From positions 1 to 12,916 of the forward strand of contig CAJJLI010000015.1 of assembly GCA_905192625.1 (NCBI GenBank): a stretch of DNA of 12,916 bases, read 5' to 3'. Below the pieces are notes generated by a model. It was given only the letters and a program-made list of their open reading frames with translations, was not told the DNA's origin and ran no database searches. A program made the translations under genes and the position numbers. This DNA is from an uncultured Clostridium sp. (GTDB taxonomy: Bacteria > Bacillota > Clostridia > Lachnospirales > Lachnospiraceae). Shown here piece after piece: positions 1-6,128 of the stretch (positions within the stretch are counted from its first letter, which is position 1; each line of letters starts with the position of its first letter).

Positions 1-186
1 ACTTCTTAATTTCTTGACTACTTATATTTACTGAAAGATTGAAATATTGATTCTCAAGTAATGCCAGAAGAAGTCTTATCCATGGCGGGAATCAAACGAG
101 TTTATGAAATCGATTGTGATATTCAAAAGGCTCCAAATAACAATGGCTTATTAATAAGCTATCACCCTCCAATCATATGTAATTAA
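1..186 (+). pseudogene. Decayed C-terminal remnant of a FecE-type siderophore/cobalamin ABC transporter ATP-binding protein
   Basis: Frame 1 reads FLDYLYLLKD, a TGA stop at 40-42, then NIDSQVMPEEVLSMAGIKRV and onward to TAA at 184-186, with another in-frame TAA at 7-9. The order matches the end of FecE/FepC-like ATPases: the 'D-x-LYLLKDG-x-I' strand after the switch-histidine helix, then 'QG-x-PEEVL' and 'IKRVYEID'. Two expected glycines are altered: one is the TGA (GGA to TGA) and one is Val (GGA to GTA). The longest piece without a stop, from ATG 61, is only 41 codons and has no ribosome site. I infer a pseudogene whose N-terminal part, and probably permease genes, lie left of the window. 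It directly precedes an intact substrate-binding gene of the same transporter class. The family match is from memory of the motif pattern, not from an alignment. Confidence 0.62.
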
Positions 187-193
187 AATTAGC

Positions 194-221
194 TTATCGG
201 AAGAAATTTTAATTCCGATAA
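194..221. other. Perfect 9-bp inverted repeat, operator or weak terminator
   Basis: TTATCGGAA (194-202) and TTCCGATAA (213-221) are exact reverse complements separated by 10 nt. It lies 8 nt after the stop of the decayed ATPase. No T-run follows, so a classical terminator is unlikely. It could be a regulator site or a processed mRNA hairpin. Confidence 0.5.
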
Positions 222-253
222 AAGGTGTACTTTATGCATCGTAAATCGAAAAA

Positions 254-274
254 TAAGAAGTTGAAAACTTCTTA
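254..274. promoter_or_regulatory. 21-bp palindrome upstream of the siderophore-binding lipoprotein gene
   Basis: TAAGAAGTT (254-262) and AACTTCTTA (266-274) are perfect 9-bp arms around GAA. It lies 52 nt before the lipoprotein start and overlaps a possible -35 element (TTGAAA, 261-266), although no convincing -10 is spaced correctly from it. An operator or a leader hairpin are both possible. No T-tract follows, so termination is unlikely. Confidence 0.45.
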
Positions 275-326
275 GAATAGATAATTAACTTTTTAGAACA
301 TAAATGAATAACAAAAGGAGACTATT

Positions 327-1412
327 ATGAGAAAAAATATTTTTAAATTTACAACATCTGCTTTGCTACTTGCTTTTTTAGTTACAGGTTGTGCAAAAAC
401 ACAAGCGCCAGATAACGCAGGCAATGACGCTGATATTACTGTAACGCAACAACCAACCGAACAACCAAGCAATGAAAATAATGAATCCACAAATGATGCA
501 AATGGTAGTGATAAGAGTGAAACTGTATATCCACTTACCGTTGATATCTATAGCCCAGAGGGAGAAAAATACACTCAGACATTTACTGAAGCACCTTCAA
601 AAGTAATTACAAACAACGTATCCTCTACAGAATTATTGTTAGAACTTGGACTTGGTGATAAAATTATAGGTATTTTAAAGCCAGACAATGCTCCATCAGA
701 GAAGTGGAAATCTGCTTATGAAAACCTCACAGTTTTAGGTGATAAGAAGTCAATGTCCAAAGAAGTTATTATTGGTGCAGAACCAGATTTAATTTTTGGT
801 CGCGCTATGCCTTTTACAGATGAGTCCATGGGAACAATCAAAGATTTAAATGATATGGGGATTAATGTTTATACACAACTTGCTAGTAACTTTGTAATCG
901 ATCAATCTCTAGAAAATATTATTTTAGATGTACGTAATATAGGAGAAATTTTCAATGTATCTGAAAAAGCGAATGCTTACGCAGATTCATTACAAACTCG
1001 ACTTGACACAATTAAGGATAAAGTTTCTAATTTGACTCAAACAGAACCAGTAAAAGTATTGTTCATGGTAACTTACACAGATGGAACGTTTAACACATTT
1101 GGAGCAAACTCAGCACTTCAAAGTGAAATGTTAGAAACTATAAATGCAGTAAACGTATTAGAAACAGGGACAAGTTCATTAACAAGTGAAAATCTTGTAA
1201 CACTTAATCCAGATGTAATTGTTTATATCAAAGCTGACCGTAACGCAGAAACAGATGCCACTGCTGTTGAGAGTCTTTTAAATGATGACACGATACAGTC
1301 TGTGCCTGCCATTGCAAATGAAAAAATTATCGAGATTGGCTATGATGAATTAATGGATTATGGTGTGAGAATATTTGATACATTAGAAACTTTATATGAT
1401 TTTATCTACTAG
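327..1412 (+). CDS. Ferric-siderophore ABC transporter substrate-binding lipoprotein (FecB/TroA-like, Peripla_BP_2)
   Basis: A 361-residue exported lipoprotein that should capture an iron-siderophore (or, less likely, cobalamin/heme) outside the membrane and hand it to an ABC permease. Residues 1-21 form a signal peptide with a lipobox ending VTGC, so Cys22 is the lipidated residue. Residues 23-65 are a low-complexity Asn/Glu/Thr/Gln tether. From about residue 85 the class III binding-protein fold starts: 'APSKVITNNVSSTELLLELG', then 'IIGAEPDLIFG' (148-158) ending the first lobe, the long connecting helix around 195-235, and the second lobe to the end ('LVTLNPDVIVYI', 290-301). The start has AAAGGAG at 314-320, 6 nt before ATG. 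The esterase gene begins 15 nt after the stop, so the two are probably cotranscribed. No permease and no intact ATPase are visible here. The ligand cannot be read from the sequence. Confidence 0.88.
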   Translation: MRKNIFKFTTSALLLAFLVTGCAKTQAPDNAGNDADITVTQQPTEQPSNENNESTNDANGSDKSETVYPLTVDIYSPEGEKYTQTFTEAPSKVITNNVSSTELLLELGLGDKIIGILKPDNAPSEKWKSAYENLTVLGDKKSMSKEVIIGAEPDLIFGRAMPFTDESMGTIKDLNDMGINVYTQLASNFVIDQSLENIILDVRNIGEIFNVSEKANAYADSLQTRLDTIKDKVSNLTQTEPVKVLFMVTYTDGTFNTFGANSALQSEMLETINAVNVLETGTSSLTSENLVTLNPDVIVYIKADRNAETDATAVESLLNDDTIQSVPAIANEKIIEIGYDELMDYGVRIFDTLETLYDFIY

Positions 1413-1427
1413 GATAAGGAGTCTATA

Positions 1428-2150
1428 TTGAAACATAATCTTGAACGAATAACGATTGCAGGAAGACAATGTTTTGTCTTTCTGCCAAATAACTATAAAA
1501 AGGATGAAGCGTCTTATCCCGTTGCTTATCTACATGGGGATGAGGCCGTATTTTCACTGTTAAATGATTCAGATTTTCTTTCAGAGTTATCTTTTATTAT
1601 CATAGGAATATTCTCAGAAAACCGTTTGAATGAGTTAACACCTTGGCCAAGCCCTTCCCTACATCCAAAGTTTCCTGAATTTGGCGGAGGCGGAAATACG
1701 TATATTGAATTTATTGAAGGGAAGCTAAAACCTGAAGTAGATAAAAACTATCGTACACTTACTTCTGCGGAGAATACAGCGATTATTGGGTATTCACTAG
1801 GAGGACTTATTTCTCTTTATACTGCTTATAAATCAGCTACGTTTGGATGCATTGCGAGTATGTCAGGTTCTTTTTGGTATCCAGAATTTGTTCCATATGC
1901 ACAGGAGAATTCGATTATAAACCGAAATGCTAAGATATATATGTCTAGCGGTGACCGAGAGGGAGTAGGACATAAGGATATTAAAAAGGATGCAGTAAGC
2001 TTTACGAAAAAGATGTATGAGATTTTAGTATCTGATTTGAACGATTTAAACGTAACGATTTCTTGGGATGAAGGTGGCCATCATGATAATACGAGCAACC
2101 GATACAAGAAAGCACTTTTATGGTTAAATGAGAATTTAAGAGTTAGTTAA
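1428..2150 (+). CDS. Putative siderophore esterase, alpha/beta hydrolase of the esterase D / IroE-BesA type
   Basis: A 240-residue protein without a signal peptide, so cytoplasmic. It fits PF00756 (putative esterase). The nucleophile is Ser123 in GYSLGG (121-126), the probable acid is Asp176 in SSGDREG, and the histidine is His218 or His219 in GGHHD. 'NRLNELTPWPSP' (65-76) matches the family's 'NR..(Y/L)TPWP' segment, and SMSGSFWYP (144-152) is also typical. Relatives such as Fes, IroE and BesA hydrolyse tri-catecholate siderophore esters to free the iron after uptake. That role is inferred from the neighbouring siderophore-binding gene; generic acyl-ester hydrolysis is an alternative. It starts at TTG 1428, set by AAGGAG at 1416-1421 with 6-nt spacing. 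No nearby ATG fits as well. It follows the lipoprotein gene by 15 nt and ends at a strong hairpin terminator. Confidence 0.82.
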   Translation: MKHNLERITIAGRQCFVFLPNNYKKDEASYPVAYLHGDEAVFSLLNDSDFLSELSFIIIGIFSENRLNELTPWPSPSLHPKFPEFGGGGNTYIEFIEGKLKPEVDKNYRTLTSAENTAIIGYSLGGLISLYTAYKSATFGCIASMSGSFWYPEFVPYAQENSIINRNAKIYMSSGDREGVGHKDIKKDAVSFTKKMYEILVSDLNDLNVTISWDEGGHHDNTSNRYKKALLWLNENLRVS

Positions 2151-2153
2151 AAT

Positions 2154-2204
2154 AAAAAAGGAGATTATTTAAACTTTAAAAAGTATAAATAATCTCCTTT
2201 TTTT
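2154..2204. terminator. Bidirectional intrinsic terminator between esterase and AraC-family genes
   Basis: Perfect 18-bp arms at 2154-2171 and 2186-2203 (core GGAGATTATTTA / TAAATAATCTCC). The loop can pair further through ACTT/AAGT. It is flanked by an A-run on the left and seven T on the right, so it can stop transcripts from both convergent genes. Confidence 0.9.
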
Positions 2205-2247
2205 ATGAATATTTCCTGCCAGCAAGAAAAATCTATTAAATATGAAT

Positions 2248-3036
2248 TTAGCTGTTCTTTACCTGGCTTGGAGTATATCCAACGTGTTTCTTAAAAATGC
2301 GACTAAAATACAAGGGATCTGAATAGCCTACGAGGTTTGCAACTTCTTGAACGGTATAGTCCTCTTCTTTTAGAAGTTCAATTGCTTGCTCCAAACGATA
2401 TTTTATAAGATAGTTAATTGGTCGGATACCCATATATTGATAAAACAAATAGCTAAATTGTTCTGGCTTTTTACCAGCATACTCTGCTAAATTCTTTAAT
2501 GTAAGATTTTTATTATAAGAACTGTGGATATAGGCAACCACTTCTTTCATCAATTGTTGATTGGTTTTAATACTACTATTTAAATAATCTTCAAAGATTG
2601 ATTCAAAGGTCTGGTCAAGTAATTGTTCCGCTTCGTACTTTGCCTTTAAAGATTGCTTTTGTTTTAAATCGTAAACTTGATTTAAGAGATGTAAGATTTT
2701 ATCGGAATTTTTTAATGTGCTTTCAAACAGAATTTTATTATTACTATCGTAATATAAGTTAATATGAAGAAAGGGCTCTTCACTAGTAACTTCAAATTCT
2801 AAGGACTGGCCTGGACAACCGTGAATCAATTTACCACGTTGCGCCTGAAAAGAATGATTACCAAAGCGAATAGTTGCACTTCCTTGTATGGGGAAAATAA
2901 ATGCCCCTTTCGTTGTTAAATAATGCATATGCTCCTCGTTTGGCATTCTAGAGAACTTACTTACGTTTGTTATATTTATGGAGTTACACGCATATTCTTT
3001 TGCTAAATCCTTTAATAAGGTCAATGAATTTTCCAC
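2248..3036 (-). CDS. AraC-family transcriptional regulator with N-terminal cupin-like sensor domain
   Basis: A 262-residue regulator. Residues about 35-95 look like the AraC-type ligand-binding beta barrel ('HYLTTKGAFIFPIQGSATIR', then 'HINLYYD'). A helical linker follows. Residues 165-262 form the double helix-turn-helix: first helix pair at about 178-200 (LTLKNLAEYAGKKPEQFSYLF), second at 227-250, with the family signature VGYSDPLYFSRIFKKHVGYTP. The start is GTG at 3034-3036, chosen because a strong purine-rich site (AGGGGGAA on the minus strand) lies 7 nt upstream; no ATG fits. It converges on the siderophore-binding/esterase unit and diverges from the dehydrogenase. It could therefore control either one, and the shared promoter region with repeats favours the dehydrogenase and itself. 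The inducer is unknown. It lacks the binding-protein domain of the Bacillus regulator Btr. Confidence 0.9.
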   Translation of the reverse strand: MENSLTLLKDLAKEYACNSINITNVSKFSRMPNEEHMHYLTTKGAFIFPIQGSATIRFGNHSFQAQRGKLIHGCPGQSLEFEVTSEEPFLHINLYYDSNNKILFESTLKNSDKILHLLNQVYDLKQKQSLKAKYEAEQLLDQTFESIFEDYLNSSIKTNQQLMKEVVAYIHSSYNKNLTLKNLAEYAGKKPEQFSYLFYQYMGIRPINYLIKYRLEQAIELLKEEDYTVQEVANLVGYSDPLYFSRIFKKHVGYTPSQVKNS

Positions 3037-3079
3037 AAGTATTCCCCCTAAAATAACGAAGCTTTTATGTTGATCTTAA

Positions 3080-3095
3080 GTTAGCATATACTAAC
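3080..3095. promoter_or_regulatory. Palindrome at the predicted AraC-gene transcription start (candidate operator)
   Basis: GTTAGCATATACTAAC has GTTAG/CTAAC arms around a near-symmetric ATAT core. It sits immediately downstream of the predicted -10 of the regulator gene, at the expected start point, which is a usual place for a repressor site. The identity of the binding protein is not visible. Confidence 0.45.
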
Positions 3096-3101
3096 CTTGA
3101 A

Positions 3102-3130
3102 ATAATACCATAAAAACTAGAATTCATCAA
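3102..3130 (-). promoter_or_regulatory. Sigma-A-type promoter for the AraC-family gene
   Basis: On the minus strand, TTGATG (3130-3125) and TATTAT (3107-3102) are separated by exactly 17 bp, placing the start of transcription near 3095. The mRNA leader would be about 60 nt and the ribosome site lies at the end of it. Four to five of six bases match consensus in each box. Confidence 0.6.
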
Positions 3131-3136
3131 ATGACA

Positions 3137-3266
3137 AAATTATCAATAAGCGAGGTAAATTATCAATAAGCAAAGTAAATTATCATTAACAAGTAAATTA
3201 TCAATAAGCAAAGTAAATTATAAACCGAAGTAAATTAAAGCTAGATGGATTATTAATAAGACATGT
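3137..3266. repeat. Tandem ~20-bp repeats in the AraC/dehydrogenase intergenic region
   Basis: Head-to-tail copies of AAATTATCAATAAGCAAAGT, at 3137-3156, 3157-3176, 3177-3194 (18 bp, degenerate), 3195-3214, 3215-3231 (17 bp, degenerate) and a longer degraded copy 3232-3266. Copies 2 and 4 are identical over 20 bp; copy 1 differs at two positions. AAATTA of another weak copy follows at 3267. The block starts 6 bp upstream of the -35 of the regulator gene. The 20-bp period is close to two helical turns, so the copies would face the same side of the DNA. This fits AraC-type direct-repeat binding, but a simple minisatellite is possible. Confidence 0.75.
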
Positions 3267-3439
3267 AAATTATGATTATGATAAAAAATTAAAAATGTAT
3301 TTGTGGAAAAGTGGGTAATATAATTTTAGCTTAAATGGAAAAACAGTGGAGATTGATAGTTTTTATCTTAAGAATTGTGAGAATATTTAAAATAAATCTT
3401 AATAAAAAACAAAATTCTTGAAAATAATACTTAATCCTA
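3267..3439. other. AT-rich intergenic stretch with no clear feature
   Basis: Between the repeat block and the dehydrogenase promoter I see no ORF with a ribosome site, no strong hairpin and no RNA gene. A TTG-initiated extension of the dehydrogenase frame begins at 3418 but lies upstream of the promoter and is not used as the start. Confidence 0.5.
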
Positions 3440-3467
3440 TTGAATTTTCAAAAAACAGTGTTATAAT
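3440..3467 (+). promoter_or_regulatory. Extended -10 promoter for the dehydrogenase gene
   Basis: TTGAAT (3440-3445), 16-bp spacer, TATAAT (3462-3467), with TGT directly before the -10 (extended -10). The start point would be near 3474, giving a leader of about 28 nt before the ATG at 3502 and ruling out upstream starts of the same frame. Confidence 0.65.
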
Positions 3468-3501
3468 AATGGTAACTATTACTAATAAGGAGGATTTAGG
3501 T

Positions 3502-4269
3502 ATGAGTAAATTATTTGACATAACAGGAAAGATTGCAGTAGTTACAGGAGCATCTTCAGGATTAGGTAGACAGTTTGCATTGGCTTTGGCTAGAGAAGGT
3601 GCGAATGTTGCAATTGTAGCAAGGCGTGTGGAAAAGCTAGAATCTGTAAAAAAAGAAGTAGAAGCACTTGGAGTAGAATGCTATACTCACAAATGTGATG
3701 TTACAAATACAGATGAGATTAAAAAGACAGTAAAAGATATCAAAGAGCATTTCGGTAGAATTGATATCCTTGTAAACAATGCAGGCTTAGGATTAGCAGA
3801 TGTGGCAGAAAATACATCCGATGAATTGTGGACAAAGATGATTGATACCAATATCAATGGTGTATTTTATTTTGCAAGAGAAGTTGGACGAGTTATGGTA
3901 GAACAAAAATATGGAAAAGTAATTAACCTAGGTTCCATTCATTCAACTGTTGCTATGCCAGGATTGCCACTGTCCGCTTATGCAACTTCAAAGGGCGCGG
4001 TTCTTATGATGACGAAAGCGTTAGCAAGTGAATGGGCAAAATACAATATTACAGTAAATGCAATCGGACCTGCATACTTCCCAAGTGAGATGACATCCAA
4101 TATTCTTGAAAGTGGTGCAATTAACAATGTAATTCAAAATACTTGCCCAATGGGTAGACCAGGACGTGAAGGCGAGTTGGATGGTGCTTTAATTTACTTT
4201 GCTTCCGATGCATCTTCCTACACAACAGGACAATTACTACAAGTAGATGGTGGTTGGACTACTGTTTAA
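3502..4269 (+). CDS. Classical short-chain dehydrogenase/reductase (gluconate 5-dehydrogenase-like)
   Basis: A 255-residue cytoplasmic NAD(P)(H)-dependent oxidoreductase of normal length for classical SDRs. Visible motifs are the cofactor loop TGASSGLG (15-22), ARR after the second strand (40-42; basic residues there often go with NADP(H)), CDVT (65-68), NNAG (92-95), Asn117, the catalytic Ser145 (Ser148 is an alternative), Tyr160 and Lys164 in YATSK, and the C-terminal 'LLQVDGGWT'. The opening 'LFDITGKIAVVTGASSGLG' resembles proteins annotated as gluconate 5-dehydrogenase or other sugar/polyol dehydrogenases. The substrate is not provable from sequence. The ATG at 3502 is chosen because TAAGGAGG (3486-3493) lies 8 nt upstream and the promoter is at 3440-3467. 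It is monocistronic and divergent from an AraC-family regulator that may control it. Confidence 0.88.
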   Translation: MSKLFDITGKIAVVTGASSGLGRQFALALAREGANVAIVARRVEKLESVKKEVEALGVECYTHKCDVTNTDEIKKTVKDIKEHFGRIDILVNNAGLGLADVAENTSDELWTKMIDTNINGVFYFAREVGRVMVEQKYGKVINLGSIHSTVAMPGLPLSAYATSKGAVLMMTKALASEWAKYNITVNAIGPAYFPSEMTSNILESGAINNVIQNTCPMGRPGREGELDGALIYFASDASSYTTGQLLQVDGGWTTV

Positions 4270-4343
4270 ACAATTATTTTATGATATAAATAGGTGGAAT
4301 TAATTTTGAAATATGAAGTGTAAGATAGATATTAGTCAGAATC

Positions 4344-4393
4344 AAAAATAGAGGTAGTTGTTAAACTTACGTGAAACAACCACCTCTATTTTT
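4344..4393. terminator. Intrinsic terminator after the dehydrogenase gene, probably bidirectional
   Basis: 19-nt arms 4344-4362 and 4375-4393 (AAAAATAGAGGT..GTTGTT / AACAAC..ACCTCTATTTTT) with a single A/C mismatch and a 12-nt loop. It is followed by five T on the plus strand and has a matching A-run on the left, so it may also stop the RCK operon coming from the right. Confidence 0.8.
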
Positions 4394-4520
4394 AATTTCA
4401 GATAATTAACTCAAACGCGGATAAAAACCTTATTTAGAGAGTAGATAATTGTTATATCTATAAGAAAACTATCTGAACACGTCAGCACTTGATTTCGCGG
4501 TGCAAAATCTTAACTAATTA

Positions 4521-5180
4521 TTAACCAAATATGGCATTCAATTCTTTCCTGCTAACTTCATCGGTTAAAGCTAAGATATCATCATCCACTAAGATTTGTG
4601 TATCACCCTTAGGAATGATTATGGAGTCATTTCTTGTAATAGCTACAAGAACAGTTTTCTTAGGTATTGATAAATCTTTTAATAATTTATTTGCTGCTTT
4701 TGAGTTTTGCATAACTCTCATAGAGACAATGGAGTACTCACCACGATTTAATTTTAAGATAGTAAACATATCTTTTAAGTTCATTTCTTCAACAACGAAG
4801 TGTCCCATCAAGTCCGCTTGATTAACGCCAACATCAACTCCCATACTACTGTTAAATAACCAAGCATTTTTAGGATTATTGACTCTTGCAACTACGCGAG
4901 ATACACCAAACTCCATTTTTGCAAGAGTGGATACCACTAAATTGACCTCATCGGAACCAGTAACAGCAGCGATTACATTCGCGGAATCGATGCCTGCTTC
5001 CTCTAAGATTTGTGGGTCGGATCCATTTCCGAACATTAATACTTCATGAGGGAATTCTTTTTCTAGCTTGCTAAAGATTTGTTCGCGGTGTTCAATCACT
5101 TTTATGTCGTGTCCATTTGAGAGTAATAAGGATGCAAGATAAGATCCGACTTGCCCTCCGCCTATAATAATAACTTTCAT
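4521..5180 (-). CDS. RCK-domain protein 2 (TrkA/KtrA-like K+ transport regulator)
   Basis: A 219-residue cytosolic regulator with an RCK_N Rossmann domain (1 to ~115) and an RCK_C domain (~135-215, 'LILVDDDILALTDE'-type ending). MKVIIIGGGQVGSYLA carries the GxGxxG dinucleotide loop (7-12), and Glu30 ends the second strand, as in KtrA-like proteins that bind NAD(H) or ATP/ADP. Such proteins form rings gating TrkH/KtrB channels, and their RCK_C can bind c-di-AMP. The start at 5180 is chosen for the family-typical N-terminus and a GGAGG 5 nt upstream (5186-5190). The frame stays open to a TTG at 5267 that also has a ribosome-like site, which would add 29 residues. It is third in a minus-strand ATPase-RCK-RCK series. 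No channel subunit is nearby. Confidence 0.85.
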   Translation of the reverse strand: MKVIIIGGGQVGSYLASLLLSNGHDIKVIEHREQIFSKLEKEFPHEVLMFGNGSDPQILEEAGIDSANVIAAVTGSDEVNLVVSTLAKMEFGVSRVVARVNNPKNAWLFNSSMGVDVGVNQADLMGHFVVEEMNLKDMFTILKLNRGEYSIVSMRVMQNSKAANKLLKDLSIPKKTVLVAITRNDSIIIPKGDTQILVDDDILALTDEVSRKELNAIFG

Positions 5181-5185
5181 CATAA

Positions 5186-5190
5186 CCTCC
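5186..5190 (-). promoter_or_regulatory. Ribosome binding site deciding the start of RCK protein 2
   Basis: GGAGG on the minus strand lies 5 nt before the ATG at 5180 that opens the Rossmann strand. A competing site (AAGGAAGGA, about 5270-5278) precedes a TTG at 5267 in the same frame. The internal site supports at least some initiation at 5180. Confidence 0.6.
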
Positions 5191-5280
5191 ATGCTGCCGT
5201 TAGGCAATTCAATTCTTGAGCGAATAGCACCCACTGTGCTTTTTGCCAGTTGAAATGCTTGTTTCAACCTAATCCTTCCT

Positions 5281-5931
5281 TTATTGTAGACCTAGCATTG
5301 ACTTTAATTTATCAGTAGCAGAAGCAAGAATGCAAAGATATAAAATATCATCTGCTTCGAATATTGTACCGTGAGTAGGAATAAAGGTTTTATTTTTACG
5401 ACTTATTGTAATGACTTGGATTTCTCCGATTGCAGTTAAGTCATTTACCGTATGGCCAACTAAAAGAGGCGGTACCTCAATGCGGACAAGATTTACACTT
5501 CCATTCCCCATTTCATAAACGCTATCCAGTTGATTGAACGTTAAAATTTCAGTGGCGCGTTCAATGCCCCATGTTGTAGTAGAAATGGTTTGAATCCCAA
5601 TTCTATGATAAATATCAGCTTTTCTAGCATCATAGAGTCTAGCGATAACACGAGGTACTCGATATATATTTTTAGCAATTCTAGCGATAACGGCATTTGC
5701 CTCATCGCTTGCTGTACAAGAAACCACAGCGTCCACTTGATCAATCCTTGCCTTACTTAAAATATCTCTGTCAAACCCGATTCCAACAATTTTTGTACCA
5801 GTAAAATTCTTACCTAGACCTTCAAATGCATCAGGGTTTGAATCAATAACCGTTACGTTATGACCTTTTTTCACAAGATTTAGTGACAGGCCTGTGCCCA
5901 TTCTACCTAATCCAATCACAATAACTTTCAT
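5281..5931 (-). CDS. RCK-domain protein 1 (TrkA/KtrA-like K+ transport regulator)
   Basis: A 216-residue cytosolic protein with the same two-domain plan as the next gene: RCK_N (1 to ~115) and RCK_C (~135-214). GLGRMG (7-12) is the dinucleotide loop and Asp30 (TVIDSNP) is the ribose-binding acid, against Glu30 in the partner. The two proteins are therefore clearly diverged paralogues rather than a fresh duplication. 'VVSCTASDEANAVIARIAK' is the typical RCK strand-helix segment. The start ATG at 5931 is supported by GAGGTG 5 nt upstream (5937-5942). A small GGCAAA/TTTGCC hairpin (5948-5963) sits just before that site. The ATPase gene ends 197 nt upstream and the second RCK gene follows. Two different RCK proteins side by side suggest a hetero-oligomeric ring or control of two targets; that is inference. 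Confidence 0.88.
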   Translation of the reverse strand: MKVIVIGLGRMGTGLSLNLVKKGHNVTVIDSNPDAFEGLGKNFTGTKIVGIGFDRDILSKARIDQVDAVVSCTASDEANAVIARIAKNIYRVPRVIARLYDARKADIYHRIGIQTISTTTWGIERATEILTFNQLDSVYEMGNGSVNLVRIEVPPLLVGHTVNDLTAIGEIQVITISRKNKTFIPTHGTIFEADDILYLCILASATDKLKSMLGLQ

Positions 5932-5947
5932 AGTTTCACCTCATTCT

Positions 5948-5963
5948 GGCAAAAAAGTTTGCC
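5948..5963. other. Small hairpin before the ribosome site of RCK protein 1
   Basis: GGCAAA (5948-5953) and TTTGCC (5958-5963) are perfect 6-bp arms with a 4-nt loop, ending 5 nt from the GAGGTG ribosome site of the minus-strand gene. On the minus strand the loop and arm give six consecutive T, so weak termination or translation tuning is possible. Confidence 0.4.
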
Positions 5964-5988
5964 TAAATTAAAATGTATTAATAATACC

Positions 5989-6057
5989 TGATTCATATAA
6001 TTGTATGAAATAGTGCCGATTGAATCATAGCCATAGTCATAACAATTATATGAATCA
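5989..6057. promoter_or_regulatory. 16-bp perfect inverted repeat between ATPase and RCK genes
   Basis: TGATTCATATAATTGT (5989-6004) and ACAATTATATGAATCA (6042-6057) are exact reverse complements. ATGA/TCAT (6005-6008/6037-6040) extend the stem after one bulged A, leaving a 28-nt loop. The loop has a related GATTGAATCATA segment. On the minus strand one arm contains TATAAT, with a TTGATA 19 bp upstream. It could be an mRNA hairpin regulating the downstream RCK genes, or an operator overlapping an internal promoter. There is no T-tract of terminator type. Confidence 0.6.
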
Positions 6058-6128
6058 ATTGTTTATAAATATCAAATTTTTGAACTTTAACATCCATGCA
6101 ATAGGGTTAAAGTGTGAGACGATTGTAA

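Noticed and set aside
293..490. Minus-strand 65-codon ORF opposite the lipoprotein signal region
   Set aside because: It is antisense to a clear lipoprotein start, has no supporting ribosome site or family pattern, and is a shadow frame.
3137..3266. CRISPR array
   Set aside because: The repeat units abut each other without unique spacers, are only 17-20 bp long and no cas gene is nearby.
3418..3501. N-terminal extension of the dehydrogenase from TTG 3418
   Set aside because: A good extended -10 promoter lies at 3440-3467, inside the extension, and a TAAGGAGG ribosome site precedes ATG 3502; the extension does not resemble SDR sequence.
5932..6128. c-di-AMP (ydaO/yuaA) riboswitch before the RCK genes
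   Set aside because: It would make biological sense for K+ genes, but the conserved elements and multi-helix fold of that riboswitch are not visible; only a simple inverted repeat and a small hairpin are present.
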